Source: Phycisphaerae bacterium
Lineage (GTDB): Bacteria > Planctomycetota > Phycisphaerae > SM23-33
Length of the DNA stretch: 8,266 nucleotides
NCBI GenBank assembly: GCA_022866005.1
Contig: JALHTV010000322.1
Span: 1-8,266 of the forward strand
Direction of reading: 5' to 3'
A program made the translations under genes and the position numbers. Below the pieces are notes generated by a model. That model was not told the DNA's origin and made no database searches. It saw only the letters and a list, made by a program, of their open reading frames with translations. Of the stretch, positions 1 through 5,325 are shown piece after piece. The stretch's first letter is position 1. Each line of letters begins with the position of its first letter.

Positions 1-1
1 C

Positions 2-409
2 CTGACGCAGATGGGCTGCGGCTTCAGCCGGGACGACGCGGGGCGATTCCTCAAGAGCTACGTGGAGATGGGCATCTACGAGTACGATCCGTTCCAGACC
101 CTCGACCGGACCGGCGTGGGCGAGCTGATCCGCATCGCCGTGCAGAAGGGCCGAGCCGTCCGCAAGGACCTCAAGCTGGGCATCTGCGGAGAGCACGGGG
201 GCGATCCCGCGAGCGTGGAGTTCTGCCACCTGGTGGGGCTGGACTACGTGAGCTGCTCACCCTACCGCGTGCCCGTCGCCCGCCTGGCCGCCGCCCAGGC
301 CGCCATCCGCCACAGGCCCCAAAAGACACGCAAGAAGTCGGCAAAAAAGTCCGCCAGGAAGCCGGCGAAGAAGGCCGCTAAGAGACCCAAGAAGCGCCGG
401 AGGAGGTAG
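2..409 (+). CDS. ppdK: Pyruvate, phosphate dikinase, C-terminal fragment with basic tail
   Basis: This is the 3' end of a gene entering from the left edge; the reading frame is open from position 2, so the first ATG at 11 is internal. PPDK interconverts pyruvate + ATP + Pi and phosphoenolpyruvate + AMP + PPi in the cytoplasm. The fragment matches the C-terminal PEP/pyruvate-binding barrel: the [10 protein letters not shown] motif (about positions 179-208) carries the Cys that acts as general acid/base in this family, followed by [31 protein letters not shown] split over the next blocks, the usual last helix of the enzyme. Normal PPDKs end within a few residues of that helix. Here the frame continues for about 33 residues of almost pure Lys/Arg/Ala/Pro, ending in RRRR before a TAG stop at 407-409. 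The next gene is convergent and its stop lies 20 bp away. Identity of the core is very secure; the role of the tail is unknown. Confidence 0.95.
   Translation: MTQMGCGFSRDDAGRFLKSYVEMGIYEYDPFQTLDRTGVGELIRIAVQKGRAVRKDLKLGICGEHGGDPASVEFCHLVGLDYVSCSPYRVPVARLAAAQAAIRHRPQKTRKKSAKKSARKPAKKAAKRPKKRRRR
308..406 (+). other. Lys/Arg-rich histone-like C-terminal tail of PPDK
   Basis: About 33 codons after the last PPDK helix encode a low-complexity basic tail with a loose four-residue period ([20 protein letters not shown], then a run of Arg). The composition resembles histone H1-like or AlgP-like bacterial tails that bind nucleic acid or other polyanions. It is in frame and uninterrupted. The coding strand becomes A-rich here compared with the preceding exclusively GC-rich core, as expected from AAG/AAA codons. 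Confidence 0.85.
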
Positions 410-429
410 CCGTCAAGACGGGCCGTCCT

Positions 430-1278
430 TCACCCCAGCAGGGTGGCGAGGCCTTTGTAGATCATGTGCCCGCCGGTCAGGGCCAGGAGGACGTAGACAA
501 CAGCGGTGAACTGACGCTGCGGTACTCGGCCGTGGAGCATCAGGCCCAGGACCGCCCCGGTGACGACCGCCGGTAGCAGCAGCACGGCCGCACCGACCGT
601 GGTCGCGTTGATCCTGCCCAGGGCGAGGTAGGGGATGAGCTTGACCTGGTTGACGACGGCAAAGAACAACACCGTCGTGGCCACATAGGTCCCCTTGGGC
701 ATCTGCTGGGGCAGCAGGTACATAGCCGCGACCGGCCCGGCGGCGTGGGCCAGGGTGCTGGCCACACCCGCTGTCGCCCCCGCCACCGCGCCCTCCCAGG
801 GCACCGGGCGAAATACGAGCCTCCGGCCGCGCAGGGTCATGATAGCCTGGAGCAGGACAAAGCTCACCGAGATCAGGCCCACGATCAGCATCAACGCGGC
901 GTTGGCGGTACCGCCGGCCTGGGCCGCGTAGGCGCGGCTGTCCAGGCGCTGCAAGCCCCACAGCACGGCGGCACCGGCGCCGATGCCCGCGAGTGCCCCC
1001 GGCAACATCATCCACGCCGCCCGGGCGTTCCACTTGCCCCACCAGCCCGCCAAGGCCACCAAGTCCGTGGCCACCAGCAGCGGCAAGATGGTCCCCGCTG
1101 CCAGCATCGCGTCGCCACCGTAGGCGTAGACCATGATGGGGAAGCTCAGCACGCCGATGGTCCCGCCGAAGCCGGCCTTGGCGACGCTGACAAGCATGGC
1201 CGACAGCCCGCCCAGCAGCAGGAACGCTGCGACGTTCTGCACGTCGGGGGGAATCAGCGACCAGGCCAGCGGAACCAT
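430..1278 (-). CDS. TauE/SafE-family (sulfite exporter type) membrane permease
   Basis: A 282-residue polytopic membrane protein of the TauE/SafE (PF01925-type) family, whose members are thought to move sulfite, sulfonates or other small organic anions across the inner membrane. About eight hydrophobic segments are visible, arranged as two related halves. The first half has a glycine-rich motif AKAGFGGTIGVLSFPIM (residues 34-49) and the second a counterpart GAVAGATAGVASTLAHAAG (163-181), followed by KLIPYLALGRI (213-223). The ATG at 1278-1276 was chosen because a very strong Shine-Dalgarno (GAGGAGGT) sits 7 nt upstream; the frame stays open much further upstream but that part lies in another frame of the ATP-grasp gene. 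The gene is the last of a three-gene operon, 17 bp after the ligase stop. Its substrate cannot be read from the sequence; the operon hints at export or import of something made or used by the ligase. The TGA at 432-430 lies 20 bp from the convergent PPDK stop. Confidence 0.88.
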   Translation of the reverse strand: MVPLAWSLIPPDVQNVAAFLLLGGLSAMLVSVAKAGFGGTIGVLSFPIMVYAYGGDAMLAAGTILPLLVATDLVALAGWWGKWNARAAWMMLPGALAGIGAGAAVLWGLQRLDSRAYAAQAGGTANAALMLIVGLISVSFVLLQAIMTLRGRRLVFRPVPWEGAVAGATAGVASTLAHAAGPVAAMYLLPQQMPKGTYVATTVLFFAVVNQVKLIPYLALGRINATTVGAAVLLLPAVVTGAVLGLMLHGRVPQRQFTAVVYVLLALTGGHMIYKGLATLLG

Positions 1279-1285
1279 CAGACGC

Positions 1286-1293
1286 ACCTCCTC
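1286..1293 (-). promoter_or_regulatory. Strong ribosome binding site of the TauE/SafE gene
   Basis: On the minus strand GAGGAGGT lies 7 nt before the ATG at 1278 and just after the ligase stop at 1296. It is a near-perfect anti-16S match, fixes the start of the permease and suggests that it is translated independently and well. Confidence 0.85.
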
Positions 1294-1295
1294 GG

Positions 1296-2240
1296 TCAGG
1301 CCCACTCCACAGGCTGCGGGCTGGCGCGCCTGGTGAGGCGCGCGTCGACGTCGGCCAGTCGCTTCAGCAGGCCGCGGCGGTTGGCGATCTGGATGGTCAG
1401 GCCCGGCCGGCCGTTGGCCTCCAGCACGACCGCAGCGCCCCGGGCATCCGGGACGATATCCACACCGACGTACCCCATCCCGATAGCCGCGGCCAGCTTC
1501 CGCGCGACGGCTAAGACCTCCCGCCAGGCCGGTACCCAGAGGCCACCGAGGGGCAGACCGGTGTCCACGTGACGGTCCACGACCTGCCCGTTGCACACCG
1601 CCGCGACGGCCGAGCCGGTCCGCAGGTCCAGCCCCACGCCCATCGCGCCGCGATGCAGGTTGGATCGGCCGGCTGAGGCCACCGTCGGCAGGCGGAGCAT
1701 AGCCATGACCGGCTCCTGGCGGTACAGGACGATCCGCACGTCCGGCGTGCTCCCGGCCCCGACGGCTGCCAGCGCGGGGTGGGCGCAAAGCCGCTGCTCG
1801 ATGATCGCTCGGTCGACGCGCCCGCCGATGGAGTACAACCCCGAGAGGATCTCCAGGATGTGATCTCGCAGCCCGCCGAGCGAGAGGGTCAGGCCGCCGA
1901 CGCGGACAAAGTCCTCCCCGCGCCGGTCCACCACGATGATCACGCCTCTCCCGCCGGCGCCGCGAGCGGGCTTGACGACGAACTCCCGGCGCCCGCCCAC
2001 CCGCCGATCCAGCCGGCGGACCTGGACGGGGTGGTCCACCACCGCGTACGTCTCGGCCGTCGCAATGCCGCAGCTGGCGCACAGCTCCTTGGTGACCAGC
2101 TTGTCGTCGGTGAGACGGTAGAGCCCCTTGGGGTTCCAGGCCGTCAGGACGTTCATGTTCCGCCCGTTCAGGCCCAGCACGCCCGCCCGTCGCAGTCGCC
2201 CGGGGGCAGCGGGCATCAGCCGTCGCAGCCAGTCATTCAT
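1296..2240 (-). CDS. RimK-related ATP-grasp ligase (alpha-L-glutamate ligase-like protein)
   Basis: A 314-residue ATP-grasp enzyme of the RimK-related, 'alpha-L-glutamate ligase-like' subfamily, predicted to join an amino acid (by analogy glutamate) to a carboxylate through an acyl-phosphate, using ATP and Mg2+ in the cytoplasm. Visible subfamily signatures are NGRNMNVLTAWNPKGLYRL (24-43) followed by DDKLVTKELC (45-54); the nucleotide-binding stretch EFVVKPARGAGGRGV (86-100, Lys90 and glycine-rich loop); the hinge IIEQRL (146-151); PDVRIVLYR (166-174), then MAMLRLPT and NLHRGAMGVGLDL; and the metal-binding end GYVGVDIV (256-263) plus LEANGRPGLTIQIAN (273-287), with Glu274 and Asn276 as metal ligands. 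All key positions look intact, so it should be active. The start ATG overlaps the stop of the upstream 7TM gene as ATGA (2240-2237), with AGGAG 8 nt upstream, which implies translational coupling. Family members are typically encoded beside 7TM/inactive-transglutaminase proteins, as here. The true substrate is not known. Confidence 0.9.
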   Translation of the reverse strand: MNDWLRRLMPAAPGRLRRAGVLGLNGRNMNVLTAWNPKGLYRLTDDKLVTKELCASCGIATAETYAVVDHPVQVRRLDRRVGGRREFVVKPARGAGGRGVIIVVDRRGEDFVRVGGLTLSLGGLRDHILEILSGLYSIGGRVDRAIIEQRLCAHPALAAVGAGSTPDVRIVLYRQEPVMAMLRLPTVASAGRSNLHRGAMGVGLDLRTGSAVAAVCNGQVVDRHVDTGLPLGGLWVPAWREVLAVARKLAAAIGMGYVGVDIVPDARGAAVVLEANGRPGLTIQIANRRGLLKRLADVDARLTRRASPQPVEWA

Positions 2241-2974
2241 CGCGGCGGCTCCTGGGCCCCTTCGGCCAGGTCGCGGAATCGCCACAGCTCAGTCAATCGG
2301 TACCCGGCGTACCGGCCCACGGCCAACAGTGCGGCGACGACGATCAGCTCGGCCTCAGGATACGCCAGCGCCAGCCGGCCCAGCGCCGGCCAGGCGAGCA
2401 GGCCCCAACAGGCCGCCGACACCGCCAGCGTCGCCACCAGCAGCCGAACCGACGCCCCCAGGCCGTTCTCCTCGATGGAAATGTAGAACCGCTCGACGAT
2501 CATGGTCAGCACCACCAGCGGCATCATCGCCCCCGCCGGGCCGATGGCCAGGCCCAGACGGTCCATCACGGCCACCGCCGCCGCCAGGCACAGCACCAGC
2601 ACCGTCAAGACGATCCCCAGGCGCGAACCCATCTGGAGCCTCACCCGCCCCAGCAGCGCCCGTCCGCCCAGCCCGACGACCATCACCAGGCCGAACACAA
2701 CCGCCCCGGTAGCCGCATCGCAGTAGAGGTAGCTCGCCGCGAGCAAGCTGGGCGTGAGCGTGCCGAAGGTCTGAAGGCCGACCATCGTCCGCACCACCGC
2801 GGTCAGCAGCGCCCCGGCCGGGAGGATCAGCAGCGCCGCGACCGTCCGCTGCGTCTGGGGCGGCAGGTTGGTCCCGTCGGCCCAGCCCAGCCCCGCCAGG
2901 CGCAGCGCGATGCCCGCGACGCCCGCCGCCACCAGGACAACAGCAATCAGGATGACCCACCGGGGCTGACTCAT
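2237..2974 (-). CDS. 7TM protein of the inactive-transglutaminase partner family, lacking the transglutaminase domain
   Basis: A 245-residue integral membrane protein resembling the '7 transmembrane helices usually fused to an inactive transglutaminase' domain (PF14402-type). Hydrophobic segments lie at about 7-26, 44-64, 74-105 (one or two helices), 118-138, 142-160, 175-195 and 200-222. Diagnostic stretches are GLQTFGTLTPSLLAASYLY (66-84), GSRLGIVLTVLVL (116-128) and MIVERFYISIEENG (158-171). In typical full-length relatives an extracytoplasmic transglutaminase-like domain lies between TM1 and TM2; here only about 16 residues (ADGTNLPPQTQR region) separate them, so that domain is absent. 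I chose ATG 2974, with GGGAG 10 nt upstream, because the longer frame (to 3166) would run through the promoter at 3023-3015 and adds a non-membrane, unrecognised 64 residues. It is the first gene of the operon and overlaps the ATP-grasp gene by 4 bp. Likely role: a membrane scaffold or sensor for the ligase. This is inference; the biochemical function is unknown. Confidence 0.82.
   Translation of the reverse strand: MSQPRWVILIAVVLVAAGVAGIALRLAGLGWADGTNLPPQTQRTVAALLILPAGALLTAVVRTMVGLQTFGTLTPSLLAASYLYCDAATGAVVFGLVMVVGLGGRALLGRVRLQMGSRLGIVLTVLVLCLAAAVAVMDRLGLAIGPAGAMMPLVVLTMIVERFYISIEENGLGASVRLLVATLAVSAACWGLLAWPALGRLALAYPEAELIVVAALLAVGRYAGYRLTELWRFRDLAEGAQEPPR
2249..2253 (-). promoter_or_regulatory. 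Ribosome binding site of the ATP-grasp ligase gene
   Basis: AGGAG on the minus strand, 8 nt before the ATG at 2240 and inside the last codons of the 7TM gene. It supports the ATGA-coupled start. Confidence 0.65.
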
Positions 2975-3014
2975 CGTTGTCGCGCTCCCGCTGCCTGCCT
3001 GCGACAAGGACGGG

Positions 3015-3023
3015 AGTATAACA
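3015..3023 (-). promoter_or_regulatory. Extended -10 promoter of the 7TM/ligase/permease operon
   Basis: On the minus strand TGTTATACT fits the extended -10 consensus (TGnTATAAT) with one mismatch. It lies about 40 bp before the ATG at 2974, predicting a start near 3008 and a leader of roughly 35 nt. It stands out as the only AT-rich patch in a GC-rich intergenic region. No convincing -35 is visible, which is acceptable for an extended -10 promoter. Confidence 0.5.
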
Positions 3024-3180
3024 CTTTTCTCACGACACCTCTCATGGCACCTTTCTGTCCAGGCCAGGTCCGCGGCGCGGAGACCGGCGGACAGAGGCGA
3101 TTGCCCCAGGGAGCGTCGGCGGAGACAATGGCCCTCGACCGTTCGTTCCGTATATCCCAAGGCCATCAGGCAAGACAGCC

Positions 3181-5121
3181 ATGACCCAACGCCCCGACTG
3201 CCAACGCGCCCCCACAGAAAGCGGCGACCTTGCCCAGTTGCGGTGGGGGACGCTTCTGGCGGCTGCGGTGCTGGTGGCGGCTGGCATTGGGGCGTACTGG
3301 AACAGCTTCTCCGGCCAACTCGTCTTGGATGACCGAAAAAGCATTGTCGAGAACCCCTCCATCACCGACGTGCGAGACCTCGGGAAGGTGCTGCGCCCCC
3401 CGCGCGGCCTTTCCACCTCCGGCCGCCCCCTGGTCAACCTGACGTTGGCGATCAACTACGCCATCGGCGGCGCCCAGGACCTGTGGAGCTATCACGCCGT
3501 CAACCTGGCCATCCACGTGCTCGCGGCGCTGGTGCTGATGGGCGTGGTGCGGCGGACGCTGATCAGCCCACCGCTGCGCGACCGTTTCGGCCGAGTGGCC
3601 CTGCCGCTGGCGGCGGCGGTGGCCCTGCTATGGATGCTCCACCCCCTCCAGGTTCAGGCCGTCACCTACATCACCCAGCGGGCTGAGTCGATGGTGTCGT
3701 TGATGTACCTGCTGACGCTGTACTGCACGATTCGCTCCGCCAGCCCAAGCGCCGTCAGCCTGCTCTGGGCGGCGGGCGCGGTGCTGGCCTGTGCGGCGGG
3801 GATGGCCTCCAAGGAGGTCATGGTCACGGCGCCCGTGACGGTCCTGGTCTATGACCGACTTTTTCTAGCCGGCGGATGGAGGGGGACCCTGGCGCGCCGC
3901 CGAGGCCTGTATGCCGGCCTGGCGGCGACCTGGCTGATCCTGGCTGCGTTGATGTGGCCTGGTCCACGAAGTGCTACCGTCGGCTTTGGAATTCCCAACA
4001 TCACACCCCTGCGGTATGCCGCCACGCAGTTGGGGGTCATTCTCTATTACCTCCGCCTGGCCGTCTGGCCCTCGCCGCTGGTGGCTGACTACGTCTGGCC
4101 GTGGGCCCGATCGCTCACCGAGGTGCTGCCGGCGGCCTTGGCGGTAGGGGCTCTGGTGGCCGCGACCTGCTGGCTGCTGTGGCGGGGGCGGCCTTTGGCG
4201 ATGGCCGGGGTGTGGTTCTTCCTGATCCTCGCCCCCACCTCCAGCATCGTGCCGATCACCGAGCCCATCTTCGAGTACCGCATGTACCTGCCCCTGGCAG
4301 CCATTGTGTCGGTGGCTGTCCTGGGCGGCTGGAGGCTCCTGACGGCTTTGGGGCGCAAGGGGCAATCCGTTGGGGTAGGGGCGCGGGCCAGTCTGCTGGC
4401 CTGCACCCTCGCCATCGGTGCCCTGGCCGCAGCACTCGGCTGGCTCACCCACCAACGCAACCAGCTCTACGCAAGCGAGGTAATCTTCTGGCAGGACGTG
4501 GTTGACAAGCAACCCCACAGTGGGCGTGGGCACAGCAACCTGGGCTCCATTTTCCTGGCCGCCGGCAAAACCGACCAGGCCCTGGAGCATCTCCAGATCG
4601 CCAACCAGAACTACGACCAGCACCCAGACGGCGATATTCTCTACAACCTCGCCTTAGCGCTGGGTTCCAAGGGCCGCTACGCCGAGGCGGAGCAGGAGTT
4701 GGAGCGTCTACTGGCGGAAAACCCTGCCGACGCCGAGGCCCTGGCGCTCAAGGGCTTTCTGGCCACCAAACAGGGAAAGACGGCCGAGGCTTCGGAGGCC
4801 TACCTCCGCGCCTTGCAGATAGACCCCAACGACGTCCAAGCGATTATTGGGCTAGCCAACGTCTACCTGGCCCAGGGTAAGAGCACCGAGGCCAAAACGG
4901 TCCTGAGCAAGGCCCTGCAACTCCGCATCGCCCCCATCACCCGTGCCCAGGTGCATTACCATCTGGGGCGGCTCCAGGAGCAAGCCGGACGGTTGGAGGA
5001 GGCTGAGAGCCACTATCGCCAAGGCCTCCAGGCCCTGCAAAGCCAACAGAACGCAGCACTGCACAAGGACCTTTCGGAGGCGCTGGATCGCGTGCAGAAA
5101 AGCCTGACGCCCAAGCGATAG
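3181..5121 (+). CDS. TMTC-like GT-C membrane protein with five C-terminal TPRs (tandem copy 1)
   Basis: A 646-residue protein with a short cytoplasmic N-terminus, a polytopic membrane core (about 22-425) and a TPR region (about 446-620). The core resembles the DUF1736/TMTC group of GT-C glycosyltransferases, which in animals transfer mannose from a dolichol carrier to proteins. The first external loop after TM1 (AAGIGAYWNSFSGQLVLDD) ends in the paired acids Asp50-Asp51, the position of the catalytic acidic pair in TMTC/PMT-type enzymes; GRPLVNLTLAINYAIGG (81-97), DYVWPWA (303-309) and PTSSIVPI-EYRMYLPLA (352-373) are further family landmarks. The TPRs run at about 449-480, 485-516, 519-550, 553-584 and 589-620, with typical G-Y-A and A-L-P positions. 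Start: ATG 3181 with only a weak AGG upstream. A bacterial member would probably use a polyprenyl-linked sugar and glycosylate exported proteins, with the TPRs binding partners; this is inferred from the family, not shown. Copy 2 follows 204 bp downstream. Confidence 0.85.
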   Translation: MTQRPDCQRAPTESGDLAQLRWGTLLAAAVLVAAGIGAYWNSFSGQLVLDDRKSIVENPSITDVRDLGKVLRPPRGLSTSGRPLVNLTLAINYAIGGAQDLWSYHAVNLAIHVLAALVLMGVVRRTLISPPLRDRFGRVALPLAAAVALLWMLHPLQVQAVTYITQRAESMVSLMYLLTLYCTIRSASPSAVSLLWAAGAVLACAAGMASKEVMVTAPVTVLVYDRLFLAGGWRGTLARRRGLYAGLAATWLILAALMWPGPRSATVGFGIPNITPLRYAATQLGVILYYLRLAVWPSPLVADYVWPWARSLTEVLPAALAVGALVAATCWLLWRGRPLAMAGVWFFLILAPTSSIVPITEPIFEYRMYLPLAAIVSVAVLGGWRLLTALGRKGQSVGVGARASLLACTLAIGALAAALGWLTHQRNQLYASEVIFWQDVVDKQPHSGRGHSNLGSIFLAAGKTDQALEHLQIANQNYDQHPDGDILYNLALALGSKGRYAEAEQELERLLAENPADAEALALKGFLATKQGKTAEASEAYLRALQIDPNDVQAIIGLANVYLAQGKSTEAKTVLSKALQLRIAPITRAQVHYHLGRLQEQAGRLEEAESHYRQGLQALQSQQNAALHKDLSEALDRVQKSLTPKR

Positions 5122-5128
5122 TCGCACG

Positions 5129-5178
5129 GCCCGCCGGGGTAGGTCCACCTGCCCACGCAGAAGCGGGCAACGGTTTTT
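5129..5178 (+). terminator. Possible terminator after TMTC-like copy 1
   Basis: Just after the stop at 5121, GCCCGC (5129-5134) pairs perfectly with GCGGGC (5163-5168). Inside it, 5137-5143 pairs with 5148-5154 (seven pairs including one T-G) around a four-base loop. A run of five T follows at 5174-5178. The five-base gap between stem and T-run and the G after it make this a weak intrinsic terminator. The same bases include the mnmE vestige, so the hairpin may be partly fortuitous. Confidence 0.3.
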
Positions 5179-5183
5179 GCCAG
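5145..5183 (-). pseudogene. Vestige of the mnmE 3' end
   Basis: Read on the minus strand, about 12 codons give LAKTVARFCVGR followed by TGG. The intact mnmE at 7102 ends LARIFARFCVGK followed by TAG. Over 26 aligned bases (5145-5170 against 7102-7127) 22 are identical by eye, including 13 consecutive bases (5150-5162 and 7107-7119). Similarity fades beyond codon 12. The original stop TAG corresponds to TGG here. It occupies the same position relative to TMTC-like copy 1 as the real mnmE end does to copy 2, so it is best read as a leftover of the tandem duplication. It is far too short to be a gene. Confidence 0.65.
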
Positions 5184-5315
5184 TTCCCCGGCCACGGGCA
5201 CTCGCGGCGCGGGCTAATCACCCGGGCCGGCAGGGAGACAGGCCCTTGCCTTGCCCCGGCCGGCGCGGAGACTAAGGCCAGCCCGCCATTGCTCACCAGG
5301 CCTGCGGGCATAGAT

Positions 5316-5321
5316 AGGGAG
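5316..5321 (+). promoter_or_regulatory. Ribosome binding site of TMTC-like copy 2
   Basis: AGGGAG lies 4 nt before the ATG at 5326, a short but workable spacing. It supports this start and is clearly better than the site in front of copy 1. Confidence 0.6.
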
Positions 5322-5325
5322 AACC

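Larger units (their letters stand above)
3061..5183 (+). repeat. Tandem duplication unit, copy 1
   Basis: This unit contains an upstream flank (recognisable at 3071-3080 and 3101-3133), the first TMTC-like gene and the mnmE vestige. Each of these three parts has a counterpart in the same order in copy 2. The boundaries are approximate, estimated from where similarity fades by eye. Confidence 0.5.

Noticed and set aside
415..430. Small hairpin (AAGACG-GGC-CGT-C-CTT) between the PPDK and permease stops
   Set aside because: Six pairs with a bulge and no T-run on either strand; it does not meet terminator criteria.
1279..2082. Frame of the permease gene stays open far upstream, giving an apparent 550-residue protein
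   Set aside because: The extension is a low-complexity Arg/Gly/Pro-rich shadow of the ATP-grasp gene; the ATG at 1278 has a near-perfect RBS and begins the recognisable family sequence.
3151..3156. TATATC as a -10 for TMTC-like copy 1
   Set aside because: No plausible -35 lies at the right distance, there is no extended -10, and the spacing to the ATG would give an 18-nt leader without a good RBS. Too weak to list.
2975..3166. A 64-residue N-terminal extension of the 7TM protein
   Set aside because: It would contain the extended -10 promoter at 3023-3015, has no family resemblance, and the ATG at 2974 directly precedes TM1 as expected.
3865..4623. Long antisense open frames inside both TMTC-like genes
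   Set aside because: They are typical GC-rich shadows with Gln/Arg/Pro/Gly-rich translations and no recognisable domain, and they occur opposite well-supported genes.
5013..5201. A 62-residue minus-strand open frame containing the ARFCVG stretch, possibly a small gene
   Set aside because: Only the stretch of about 12 codons resembles MnmE; the rest runs antisense into copy 1 of the TMTC-like gene. A vestige explains it better.
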